A stretch of 64,000 nt of DNA from Enoplolaimus lenunculus (lineage: Eukaryota; Nematoda; Enoplea; Enoplida; Thoracostomopsidae): NCBI GenBank assembly GCA_030248215.1, contig JASANG010000517.1, positions 1-64,000 of the forward strand, written 5' to 3'. Made by a program: the position numbers and the translations under genes. Shown here piece after piece: positions 1 through 10,636 of this stretch. Position 1 is the stretch's first letter. Each line of letters begins with the position of its first letter. The notes under the pieces were generated by a model. That model saw only the letters and a list, made by a program, of their open reading frames with translations. It made no database searches and was not told where the DNA came from.

Positions 1-2154
1 AATCCCTTGGTTACATCCTTGTAAAATGTGCCTACGCCTAACATTGAGCCACATATATAAACTCAAAAGGTTGTGCCATACTCGCCGTGCGCTGCCACAC
101 GTCCCCGGACGCCATTGCACGCCGCCGGTACGACAAATTGTGTTTACCGGCGCGCGGGTGATATCCGGCGCAGTAAAGTATAGAGTAATCCTAATATTGT
201 CTCTAGCGAAATCGTAAAACATTTAAGATTAAGACATTTTATGTTAATTAACCAAACTTGTGAACGAAAATCCGAAAATAATTACAATAACAAATTTTGC
301 TAATTATGAAACATCAAAAATAATATTCGGCGATTCCAGTAGCAACTATTTTGGTATACTTGCTAAAATGAACGAGTGACTTGTAACTTTAAGAAGTTTA
401 CAAACTGCGCAACCTCCCACGCCTTGTTTTCATATGGAAATTAATAATGAATTATATGTCATTAACCGTTGTTAATAATAATTTCAACTCGAAAAGTTTC
501 TTTTTTTCGAAATTCTGCTGACGGTGTAGCTTATTTTTCACCTTAACATCAAGATATATATTTTTCCAAATTTTCATACAGGGACGACATCAAAGATTGA
601 ATATGGCGCGCGGGGGTGGTAAAACTTTTCTGGAGGCGAAAAAACGTTGTGTAAGGAGGCTTAGCTTATACTGGTCCAAGTTTAGCTACGAACCTACTTA
701 GAGTTCGAATATTAAACACTTTCATTTGCGCAAATCACCTTCAGTCAAACAGGTGTAAAAATATTCATTGCGACCGAATCGCATGAACTATTAACCAGAT
801 TAGTCGTCTGCACAGGTCAAAACATCATGGCCCTGTAGATATCAAATAGGTCTAAGCTTAAAATTTCAAATGGCATTCAAAGAATTAAGGCTATTTTTGA
901 AACAATAAACAAATTTTGCCGCACCTTATTTACCTTAAAGAATACGTATTAATAGTAGATATTTTAATGTTAAACACTGTTGTCTATGCTTAGGGTTAGG
1001 TTTTAGGAAGATGCTTAGACTACTGTTACGGTTCGTGTTCTATACAGTGAACTCAACTGTTAATCAAAAATAGCATTTATCTTGTGTTTGTAATTTGTAA
1101 ATTGGGTTCGAATAAATGTATATATCTGAAACATGGCCCTGTAGACATTAAAAGTGTTATTTCTTAGAATTTTACATAACATTTACCGAATTACAGTCCA
1201 TTTTGCAAAAATAGACTTATTTTTGCCTAAAATTTTGTTGCCAAAATATATTGAGCTGAAAATCAGCTTACAAGTAGTTACCTGAAAATCAAATTATCAT
1301 AAACAAACGGCGCCGAGAAAATATTTCAAATCATGATCCCGTCTTAGGGGCCAACGCCAAATGATATCTAAAAAATTAACATTTAATACGTATACCGTTC
1401 AGCATCCGTTTTCAACTGAAATCCATAATTAACGTTTATAAATAATCCCGGGACCCAGTGTGGCTATAACGAAACATACTTAATTTAAATTTTTGATCGA
1501 ACCCTTAAAAAGCCAAAATAAATTAAAAAACTTAGTTTTTTCAGGAAGCTGTTTGAGCTTAACAGCTAAAAATTGAATATAATAAACAATGTCCATAGAC
1601 AAAGTTTTCAAAATTTTCACAAATATTAACGTTAATAAATGTAATGCCGTAGTCATGAAATGGTGACACTGCGTTTTAATCTGTAAGTACAAGCCGTTCA
1701 AACCTACCGGTTGCGGTGAAAAACATCCGTTTGGATTAAGTGGGTTCGTCTCAGGGAATACGTTTTTGTAACATGTCTGGGAAACCAGATGTCATATCGG
1801 CGGTAGGGTAGCGGAGGAAAACTCGCAAGCGAGCAGAACCAGTAGCCAGACGCATTTTAAAGCTACGGTCGTTTTTGTTTAAATTGATTCGGGAGTGGAA
1901 TCAAAATTAAGGAAGGCTATTAAGGTACCTTAGTGCTAACTTTGGCCGTTTATAGAGGATCAGGCCACTGGTTTTCGATCATTATTCTGTAAAAGTTACA
2001 AATGTCACATTTTAGTACTAGATTTAGCACGCAACTTAATTTACAACTATTTTTGAAGATAAAGGTTATTTTGTCTAAATTTTTTTTGCAAACAAACACG
2101 TAATTGGTAATACGAGATAGACATGAAAACCAATTTACCGCACGATGACCAAAT
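1..2154. other. Gene-free AT-rich stretch
   Basis: No convincing exon. Around 590-660 there is a short GC-richer patch with an ATG and a GTAAGG donor-like site (16 codons), too short to call. 1790-1890 holds a fragment of a dispersed repeat (CTCGCAAGCGAGC followed by CGCATTTTAAA) seen again near 27.1 and 45.3 kb. Confidence 0.5.
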
Positions 2155-2430
2155 TTAACCTCTTACGTTCACAAATTGAGTTGCCTGTAGGCAACTCAGT
2201 GCAGTGTAAATACGTTAAATAATGTATGTCGCACTGTGTTTAACAATTGCATCACGTATACATAGTACTAAATCACCACAAGACGTGAGAGCCCCATCGG
2301 GCTCAAGCGTCAAGCTCCTATAGCTGAGTGGTGATGGTATACGCCTCCCACTCCAGTCACTGGAGTTCGAATCCTAGCATAAAAGTAGGTCTCAGGGGAA
2401 ATAGAAAATATTCATGTGAGAAAGGGTTAA
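2155..2430 (+). mobile_element. piggyBac-type (TTAA) MITE with tRNA-like core, copy 1
   Basis: Flanked by TTAA on both sides; the right end is GTGAGAAAGGG-TTAA and the left end a decayed form of CCCCTTCTCAC. Inside are the hairpin AGTTGCC-TGTA-GGCAACT, a box A (TAGCTGAGTGGT) and a box B (GAGTTCGAATCC). No coding capacity. Confidence 0.85.
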
Positions 2431-3214
2431 GCTAACAAGCAAGCAGCCTCTAAATAGCGGCTATGAAGACGGCGTAACAAACATATAAGTGAATTCTTTA
2501 AAATATTTCATACTTTGGTCAAAATCATTCTAGTTTATAAACAGCAAAATATATGAATTATTAAAAATTTCACGGTTCGCAAAAACAATTAAACAATAAC
2601 GGCAAATCAGAATTGAAGTTCACAAGGCCATAAATGACAGAACTCTAACGCTTTTTAAACACGAAACTGTTGCTTTTTAAATAAATTCCCAGATGCGAGT
2701 TCCTATAACCTGTAAACTTTCGTTGAAACCGTCAACTTTGGTTTTGCGAATAATCGTCAAAATTCACAAGCTGCAATTAATAAGATTTCACAGGCTTAGC
2801 GAAAACATAAGGAACGAAAGCTGTTTATACGTGTGGTCTTAACAATGCTTTGACATCTGATTTTTTTATCAAATTACTAGATACAAATTAAAAAAGTTTA
2901 GCTTACTTAAACAACAAAATAGCTTGTAAACAGTGTTAAATTACTGATTTCGATACTTGGATCCTTGAAATGTAATAAAGCTTACAAATGCTTGAGCATA
3001 CGCCGGAGCGACACCGTGAGAAAACATACCTGAAACCGGTGGAGGTACGGAATATGAACGCGCCTAGGAATTTAATGAATAGTAGCTTATTGAGTTCAGG
3101 GGTGCCCTTTTTCAGGCTTCCTGGTCCAAAAATTATGACCCTTCAGTTTTTTTACATTTGACCATATAAATAACCCTAAGCTCTTCTTAAAATTTGCTTA
3201 TTAAGTCTAAGCTT
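2431..3214. other. Gene-free stretch, nothing recognised
   Basis: AT-rich sequence without exon-like frames, repeats shared with the rest of the window, or RNA-gene signatures that I could see. Confidence 0.4.
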
Positions 3215-3473
3215 TACGCTGCAAACTCTAAATGAGTAAATTAATCAACTCACACGGAAAGTTAGTTATTTCTGAGTTAATAACTGCAACCGTCAGCTCA
3301 GTCTGAGAGTTGAGTTGATTCTCACTGTGGGTTGAGTTGACTCCGCGGGAGATGATTAATTAAATCAGAATGAGTTGAATCATCTCGGAATTGTAACTTT
3401 TGATCATCCTACCTCAGACTTTGAGTGGATCAACTCATTCTGAGTTAAAATCAATTCACCAAAATTTACTGCA
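3215..3473. mobile_element. Fold-back MITE of the GAGTTGATT family (decayed copy)
   Basis: Inverted arms built from repeated AACTCAGA/TCTGAGTT words. Same family as 13676-13927, 14429-14681 and 24032-24287. Ends here are worn (CTGCAAACTCTAAATGAG and AAATTTACTGCAG). Confidence 0.65.
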
Positions 3474-3905
3474 GTTGTTAATAGCGTAAGCCTTAATTTT
3501 ACATGTGGAAGTAAGTATAAAAAAGACAAAAAAAACTTCAAAAATTTTAATGTCGTGGTTCATCGCTGCCTACTTTCGGTCTGCCTGCGATTTGTGTTAA
3601 TTTTGTTCCATTTTAGGCGTAATTAATGTTATTTTAAATAAAATTTTGTATATTGTTTTAACAATTATTATTCGTCGTCGGTGTCAAACAATAGTTATAC
3701 AACGAGATAACAACTATGGTTGGTTACGATTCCCGGTCGAGGTATTGTTATTAATACATCCTTATTATTACATAACTCATTTTAAGTAATTTGATTTAAT
3801 TGCAGTATTTTTTGTATCCAGACTGAAATCAATATTTTTACTTTTAAGTTTTGCACCTTTACATTAGAAACTTGAAAATTTTCAAAAATTAATTATAAAT
3901 GTGCT

Positions 3906-4203
3906 GGCCATACTTTTAGGGCCGTAACAGTAGGATTAAGCGCATTGCTAAGCCTGAGCCTAAGCGTTGCAAAAGCGTATTTCAAAGGTTAAACCTAAAC
4001 CTAAGGCTAAACCTAAGCCTAAGCGTTGCAAAAGCGTATCCCAAAGGTTCAGCCTAAACCTAAGGCTAAACCTAAGCCTAAGCGTTCACAAAGCGTATTC
4101 CTATGCCTAAGACTAAACCTAAGCAAACAATTTAGTCTAAAATCTAAGCCTACTCTTTTACAGACCCACCAGAACCCGGAACGGCCCTAAAAGTAACATG
4201 GTC
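3906..4203. mobile_element. (TTAGGC)n MITE, family A
   Basis: Ends are near-inverted copies of GGCC-ATGTTACTTTTAGGG-CCGTAACAG. The core is a run of CCTAAG hexamers, read as (TTAGGC)n on the minus strand, broken by GTTGCAAAAGCGTAT spacers repeated about three times. The right part carries CTCTTTTACAG|ACCCACC, a good mimic of a 3' splice site. Confidence 0.8.
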
Positions 4204-4418
4204 TAATGTGCTTGACAGAAACGTATACTAATTTTGAAACTCTAGTACTGACTTTGCACTTTGCAGCGATAGACCACCGAAAGTCTATAGTCATAATGAG
4301 CAAATATTTGCAAACAATGCAACTGCAATATAAATACACAATGCACAGGGTTTATGCAACAATTTATACATATACGTGCAGTATAAAAGCTCTATGAGAA
4401 TCCCGTTGGCGTCTCGTT

Positions 4419-4690
4419 TTAAGCTACTGTAGCTGAGTGGTGATGGCTAACTTGTCCCAGATTGACTCGAGTCGTTTTTGCGCTGTCTTGCAATATTGTT
4501 GGAACAACACGATCTGTACGACGCCTGTTCGAAGTTTTGTCCAAAGTTAAAGGATCACACCAGGACTCGAACCGTGGCCCTCTTGTGCTCGAGCCAAGCA
4601 TGCTACCACTATACCATGTAGTTATTGGAAACACTTCATATACCGGTATATGGTGTGCACATGTATTACAATGTTTTTGTTTTACATACA
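4419..4690 (-). mobile_element. tRNA-derived SINE next to a fragment of the tRNA-like MITE
   Basis: On the minus strand a box A (TGGTATAGTGGT, 4616-4605) and box B (GGTTCGAGTCC, 4573-4563) are spaced as in a tRNA. Related copies lie at about 13000-13240 and 48540-48800. At the far end (4426-4450) is GTAGCTGAGTGGTGATGG in the opposite orientation, the box A of the TTAA MITE family, so two different tRNA-like units abut. Confidence 0.7.
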
Positions 4691-5591
4691 CTTACCGAGC
4701 AGATATACCGACAAATATCACCCAAATTAATGTAAAATACTGTAAAATATTTCTGACTGAAATAAGTTAAGTGAATTACCTAAGGAACTATAATTATTGA
4801 TATTTATGAAGTTCGATTTGACGCCTCGCTATTAATTATAAATTTCCGGTTTTTTAGAAACTTCTTGTTGAAAACAAAAATTAGCAGAGATTAAAAGTAC
4901 AAAAACGGATATCGAATTTTAATACATTTCCAAAATCAATAATTACTCTTATATTCAGCGAAATAAATTTAAACTTACCTTAAACTAAAAAAATTATTGC
5001 AAGAGTTGAGTCAAGTTTGGCGAAACGCATCAAACCTTTCAAATAATATACGTTTGAATATTTGTCAAATTTATGTTTTGTGATAAAATAGTACAAGACA
5101 ACTTTTTAAATTAGGCCAGTAGTAGCAAAGTTGCTACTTGAATTGGAAATTGTATATAATTTACCCGTCTCTTGTGACAAACGCATATAAGTGAGTGAAA
5201 ATTAATATTTTTGAAACTTTGAGCAAATATAATTTAAAATTCTGGACTTTTCAAATGTTACATTTTAAGTTTAAATTTCAAGTCAACCCTAACGAGTTTG
5301 TCAAATATGTCTAGTCTGACATTTACTAGTTAGCAATAAGCTTTCAAGCATAGGCGAGCTGTGAAATCTAATTGCACAAATGTTGCAAAATTCTGGCTAT
5401 GTCGTTAATCCTAGAGATGATTAAGGGTGAATATAGTGTGATAAGTGTGGCGATAAGTTTGTAAGCTGATCCATGATTAGTTTAGTTGAAAATTAATATT
5501 TTTCTTTATCAGCAGAAGAGTTCCTTTTTCGCTTGAATAGTATACATCAATTTCATACAGCGTATATTTTAAAAAAGCCTTTCAACATTTT
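4691..5591. other. Gene-free stretch, nothing recognised
   Basis: AT-rich, no exon-like frame and no repeat I could match elsewhere in the window. Confidence 0.4.
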
Positions 5592-5890
5592 GGCCAATGT
5601 AAAGAACAGGGGCGGAACAATATTATAAGCATATTTCTAAGCCTAAGCCTATGTCTAAGCATAAGCCAAACAAATAAATCAGTCTAAAGCTTAAGCTTAC
5701 TGCCCAATGTAAACAACAGGGGCGGAACAATATTACAAGCGTATTTCTAAGGCTAAGCCTAACCGTAGGAATAAACATATCCCTAAGCCTAAGCTTATGC
5801 CTAAGCCAAGCAGAAAATTAGTCTAAAGCTTGAACTTATTTTGTTGCAGTCCCACAGAAAAACGTTCCGCTCCTGATCTTTACATGGGTC
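5592..5890. mobile_element. (TTAGGC)n MITE, family B, with a duplicated left end
   Basis: Left end GGCCAATGTAAAGAACAGGG at 5592, right end complementary to GACCCATGTAAAGATCAGG at 5890. A second left end (CCCAATGTAAACAACAGGGG) begins at 5704, so a copy is inserted in, or duplicated within, another. The core is CCTAAG-type repeats. Confidence 0.75.
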
Positions 5891-6083
5891 AATATTTGTA
5901 ACGTTTTTTTAAAAATATGGGGTCCCCCAGTGGATAAGCAACAAATACTATGACTCCTAAGCAATATCAAGCTTAAATGATAGAAAATTTTAAAATTTAA
6001 CCCACACATCAAAGCGATTCATGCAGAGGGGTTGTATACATTTTTTAAATACTTCCTTTCATGTATATATGTCAAAGACACGA

Positions 6084-6439
6084 CACCAATTCATGGCAAT
6101 ATGGCAAACCACGGTACCAATTGTCTCAGTGGCTGGTCACTGTAGCAACTGCTTCTGATTGGTTAATTTGTTCGCAAATCGTTTTATAACAGTGTATAAA
6201 AATCGAACCATTCACAAAACACGAAATAAGTGATGATTCCTGCAAAAAACTATTGACCAATCAGTGGTCAATGTAGTATTTTATTGCTTAGCTACAACGC
6301 AACTGCACAAAAATGGACCAATCACATTTACAGTGCAATTATATAGTTTATTATTTTAACCAATCATGTGTCGTTGCTGCGGTAGTTAACCACAGTGATT
6401 GGTATCGTGGTACGCCACATTGGCAATATCGTTTTGGTG
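6084..6439. mobile_element. Fold-back element carrying five CCAATCA boxes
   Basis: The outer ~50 bases are imperfect inverted repeats (left CACCAATTCATGGCAATATG, right GCAATATCGTTTTGGTG). CCAAT boxes: TGATTGG at 6156 and 6396, CCAATCA at 6257, 6318 and 6360. It ends 173 bases before the first detected exon of the plus-strand gene. Confidence 0.6.
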
Positions 6440-6612
6440 CCATGGCTACGACATATGCATTTAAAAGGGCCGTTTCAACCGCTTCACTGGTTTTACAAAA
6501 AACTCACTGTAATCCAAATTATACAAACAAAACCATTCTGATTAAAAAATATGATAGGAATATTTTTAAAAAAATTTTAAGATTTACTGGAAAATAGTTT
6601 TTTTAATTTCAG

Positions 6613-9600
6613 GAGTCAAGACCGCCGGCAGAATTATAAGCAACGAGAAGAACGCGATCGAATTAACGATATGCGAAATGAGCTTAAAGATAAACGTTGG
6701 GCGACTCGTAAACAAGGCTTGGCCCTGTTCCAAGGATATGTTCAAAACAACAAACAAGTCATTATCAATGATAGCGAGGTAAGTGTGGGATGACGTAATG
6801 CTTAACCGGTGGTGCCGGCCGGTCAGCGTTTAGTATCGTATGCGCATTGATTTCGCACGGTTCCGCCGGAACGGGATCGGCGCCGGAAGACGTTAACTGA
6901 TTTAACCCCTTTTCACATTAAGTTGCCAGTAGGCAACTCAGCGCAGTGTATATACGTTAAATAATATATATCGCACCGTGTTTAACAATACCAACACGTA
7001 TACATTGTACTAAATCACCACAAGACGTGACAGCCCGCTCGGGCTCGAGCGTGAAGCTCCTTAACTGAGTGGTGATGGTATACGCCTCCCACTCCAGTCA
7101 CTGGAGTTCGAGTCCTAGCATAAAAGTAGGTCTCAGGAAAAATAAAAAATATTCATGTGAGAAAGGGTTAAGAATAATGCCTCGACTTGCGTCAGCTATG
7201 ATTTTGGAACCCTGTCTGATATCAATAACGGTTTTGGAAACGGCGAATAGACCAAATGTTAACTTATCTTAATCTTTTAGTCACACGTATGAACGATAAA
7301 TTAAATCAAGTGTTCTGAGTATTCAAAAAATGAGTGGTATCGGTTTAAGTGTTTTACGTTCCCAAACCATAGCTATGTAATTACCCTTAAGTATAGGGTT
7401 TTAAACACTCGCCTACCTGGGGCGGCAGACCTGCGACTCGTGGTCGCGAAACGAAATATTTTACTTCATGGCTCCGAAATGTTGAGTACCAAATCTTAGA
7501 TGGTCGACCTGGTCAACAACTGGAACCAACAAAACTTTTTGGTTTGCAGTTGCTGAAAATCGATTGTGGACTTTACGACAACAGCCAATCAATTTATTGA
7601 AACAATTTTTGATTTTGCGAAAAACGTATCGATAGCCCTGCCGTAACTCAATCACGTATCGCTAAGAGTCGTAACAGTTGTATAAGCATATTCCTAAGCC
7701 AAAGTCTAAAACAAAACTACTTTTTCGTTGCGGCGGAAAAACTAGAAAAGTGTCTCAAAAGCATTCGATGTCAAAATTTTTATTTACTTTTACAGTTTCT
7801 CAACCTGTACATCGACCGTTTACTCGACGACGACAGAAATGTTGCGCTCTGTGCGATTGGAATGATTCGAGATGTGACAACTCATTTAAGCGATTATATC
7901 AGCAACGATCATACAATTCAAAATCGTATGATTGCAGCGTTGGTTGAACAAGAAACCAACGAAGACGACGAAATATCGGATGAAGCTGATGACGGGTTTA
8001 CACGACTGACGCGGGCGTTGGGTAAGTTTTTTTTGGTGAACGGGTGTTTGACAAGCGAGGGAACACGAAACATTCCCCCTTAATCTCGCGTAAATTGTTT
8101 TCGAAAATTTCGACGATGGATTTATAAGCTGGCTATAGGATCGAATGTTCCGCCCTAAGTTGCATTTTTTGAAATTTTACAAAAAAGTCGGCCAATGTTA
8201 CTTTAAGGGGCGTAACAGTAGATTAAGCGTATTCCTAAGCCTAAGCCTAAGCGAAAATATGTAATCTAGAATCTAAACCTGCTTTTTTATAGACCCAATT
8301 TGAATCCTGGGCGCCCCTTAAAGTAACATTGGCCAAAAAGTCGATGGTGTGTTTACGCAACTGGCACTGATGTTTTGTATCCAGAAGATCGCATTTCGCT
8401 TAGCTGATTTTTAACTTTAGGAAAAATACAATGAAGCGCTTTATCTGGCACCTGCGACCCGCATTCTCAAGGGCATAAATCACGAACACCCGTCGACTGA
8501 AATAACTGTGCATTCAGTATGAAAGTTTAACAAGTTTTGCGCACTTTGATTAGATTAAAGAAAAATTTAACGAACGAATTTTCAGAGTATACAAATTGCA
8601 ACAGTTTGTTAGTTTTAAAACTTGTCGCTACAAATAATTTTGACCCATGTTACTTTTAGGAGCGTCCATGTTTCTGATGGGTTTATAAAAGAGTAGGTTT
8701 AGATTCTAGATTGCATTATTTTGCATACACTTAGGCTTAGGCTTAGGCTTAGGAATACGCTTAATCTACTGTTACGCCCCTAAAACTAACATTGACCAAT
8801 ATTTTTATCTATATAGTTAAAGCTTGAATACCCAACATACTAATTTTGGGCAAGTTTCCAAGCATACTTTGTTTACAATAGTTTCATAGCACATAGACGG
8901 GATTGTTCTAGAAAATTTGCATACAGATTTTTATGCATTTGCTAAACGCTTCTGCGCAATACGCAATGTTGGACGACGAGTATAATTAAAATCCAGTATT
9001 TCAGATCAACAAAGTTTAGTGATTTCGTTGTCGCACGCGTTGAAAATCAATGAAATCGAAGGAAAAATATACGTTGCACCATTCTTGCAAGGTGAGCATT
9101 ACTTAGATCAAGAGTGGATAATGACTCTTTACACGAGTGTGCAACTGGGCAAATTATTGCAGAAAAGAATGTACCCGGCACGCGTTGCGTTTTTGGAATA
9201 CCCCCATTATTTAGAAGTGGGTACAACCGGTGCGAACCATGACACTTTATGTATGCGGCGTCAAACATGCTCCCGTTATAGTTTAACCCCTTCTCATATT
9301 GAGTTGCCTATAGGCAACTTAACGCAGTGTATATACGTTAAATAATATATATCGCACCGTGTTTAACAGTTGCATCACGTATACATAGTACTAAATCACT
9401 ATAAGACGTGAGAGCCCCCTCGCGCTCGAGCGTCAAGCCCCTATATCTGAGTGGTTATAATAAACGCCTCCCACACCAGTCAGTGGAGTTCGAATCCTAG
9501 CATAAAAGTAGGTCTCAGGGGAAATAGAAAATATTCATGTGAGAAAGGGTTAACTTAGGGGTATTCAAGTGATAGCGACCACCCCTGGGGGGTCGGCCAA

Positions 9601-10525
9601 AAACGCAATGTCCGGTGATGTACATTTTGTACCATGAGGAACCCCAAGAGTTGCACACTCTTGTTATTATCTACTCTTGCTTAAACTGAACACAATACGA
9701 GGTTATTAACAGAGTTGAACAGGGAGTGAAGTATAGATATACACATCGCACATTAAATTGCAGTCGAAAACTCGCGTTAACAGTCATTAACAGTCATATG
9801 CTTACAAAAATGTTCAATTTACTGTGAACAATATTTGTCCGCATTCTCAAATATGTGTAGCACCTATCATCAGTTGGCTTACGGGTTGTGTAAATTTTGC
9901 CCCAAAAGAAAAATCAATTTGTGGCACAAACTTATATCTGTTTAGTGAACGAAAAATTGATTATTACTTTATCGAAAACTTGCACAAGATGTTTAAACTT
10001 AATTATTTTTATTAGGTTTTCAAATATGAGCACAGAAACAGACCTAATTCCCGTACAGCTGAAACCCAATCGTGCTCCTTTGTGCAAGTTAAATACCTTA
10101 GGAGGGTGTTTCTTCAAACAAATACGGCAAATCCGGGTCTTTAAGGCCAATTTTGGATCCAAATTTTATATTGCAATTTCGAGATTATTTTCCCTATTCA
10201 AGCAACTTGTCACATTATAACTTTGTGAATCCGCCACGGTCGGCTCTTGGCTTATATTTCAGACGTCTGTAGTACTTTGGCGCGGCAACAACCGGAACCC
10301 AGCGTCGCTTGGGACCACGCAGTTCCGGCTATGTTTCATTCGTTGGGTTCAATTGATAAACCGCGTAGAGATTACGACAAAAACGAACGACAACTCTACA
10401 GCGCTGTTCGAGGTCTGGCTCGAACCCTGAACAAAATTTTTCCAAATAAACGCGTTTCAACTGAAGCACATCGAAAATTGGCTCGAAGCCAATTTCAATG
10501 CTTCAAAGCAATGATTGATGAGTAA
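6613..10525 (+). CDS. Uncharacterised protein, last four exons (5' end not found)
   Basis: Family not recognised. Exons 6613-6778, 7796-8021, 9005-9091 and 10263-10525 join in frame (incoming phase 2, then 0, 1, 1) with GT-AG borders and end at TAA 10523-10525, giving at least 246 residues. The first piece is a charged probable helix (QNYKQREERDRINDMRNELK) followed by RWATRKQGLALFQGYVQNNK. The second exon codes FLNLYIDRLLDDDRNVALCA and an acidic run (EQETNEDDEISDEADD). The last exon codes AMFHSLGSIDKPRRDYDKNE and ends CFKAMIDE. No membrane segment or signal peptide is seen, so a soluble helical protein is likely. The first exon needs an upstream partner ending in phase 2; I found none in 1-6612. 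Introns hold MITEs, including a nested pair. AATAAA at 10849-10854 is a plausible poly(A) signal. A possible extra 96-nt exon at 8421-8516 would not keep frame. Confidence 0.8.
6902..7171 (+). mobile_element. TTAA MITE with tRNA-like core, copy 2
   Basis: TTAA on both flanks; ends CCCCTTTTCACATTA and ATGTGAGAAAGGG. Box A TAACTGAGTGGT, box B GAGTTCGAGTCC. Lies in the first detected intron of the 6.6-10.5 kb gene. Confidence 0.88.
7669..7730 (+). mobile_element. Truncated left end of a (TTAGGC)n MITE
   Basis: GTCGTAACAGTTGTATAAGC followed by ATTCCTAAGCCAAAG matches the start of family B; the rest is missing. It lies just before the exon at 7796. Confidence 0.5.
8190..8334. mobile_element. (TTAGGC)n MITE, family A, with perfect 8-bp target duplication
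   Basis: Ends GGCCAATGTTACTTTAAGGG and its inverse (CCCTTAAAGTAACATTGGCC). The flanking octamer AAAAAGTC is present at 8182-8189 and again at 8335-8342. An 8-bp duplication points to hAT-like transposition. Only a short CCTAAG core is present. Confidence 0.88.
8642..8797. mobile_element. (TTAGGC)n MITE, family A, opposite orientation
   Basis: Ends GACCCATGTTACTTTTAGG and CCCTAAAACTAACATTGACC; core CTTAGG repeats. Lies in the same intron as the copy at 8190 but is inverted relative to it. Confidence 0.78.
9109..9679 (+). mobile_element. AAGAGTG-ended MITE interrupted by a TTAA MITE
   Basis: Ends CAAGAGTGGATAAT and ATTATCTACTCTTG, with GAGTGTGCAACT inside each end. Flanks CTTAGATC and CTTAAACT look like a worn 8-bp duplication. 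The uninterrupted homologue is at 53802-54120 in the other orientation. The interruption (9283-9553) sits at the TTAA that is single in that homologue. Confidence 0.85.
9283..9553 (+). mobile_element. TTAA MITE with tRNA-like core, copy 3, nested
   Basis: TTAA duplicated on both sides, ends CCCCTTCTCATATTGAG and ATGTGAGAAAGGG. Box B GAGTTCGAATCC is intact; box A (TATCTGAGTGGT) is slightly changed. Inserted inside the element at 9109-9679. Confidence 0.9.
9838..9900. repeat. End of the TCAAATGTGTGTAGCAC fold-back family
   Basis: CGCATTCTCAAATATGTG-TAGCACCTATC matches one end of the elements at 35573 and 40722. The remainder of the intron up to 10262 shows nothing else I can name. Confidence 0.45.
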
Positions 10526-10636
10526 ACAAACAAACAAACAAACAAACAAACAAAGAAACAAAGAAACAAACAAACAAACAAACAGACAAGCGAACAAGCA
10601 AACAAACAAGCAAACAAACAAACAACCAAACAACCT
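10524..10636. repeat. (AAAC)n microsatellite starting at the stop codon
   Basis: About 110 bases of AAAC units with a few G and C changes. The TAA stop at 10523-10525 runs straight into the first unit, so the repeat begins the 3' UTR. Confidence 0.9.

Noticed and set aside
600-660. Short first exon (MARGGGKTFLEAKKRC then GTAAGG)
   Set aside because: Only 16 codons, phase 0 where phase 2 is needed to reach 6613, and the GC-rich start resembles a dispersed repeat.
2155-2430. CRISPR-like interpretation of dispersed ~270-bp repeats
   Set aside because: Copies are far apart, flanked by TTAA and in animal DNA with introns; they are MITEs.
3906-4140. CCTAAG repeats as a true telomere end
   Set aside because: Runs are short, interrupted and enclosed by transposon inverted repeats, many times in the window, so they are interstitial.
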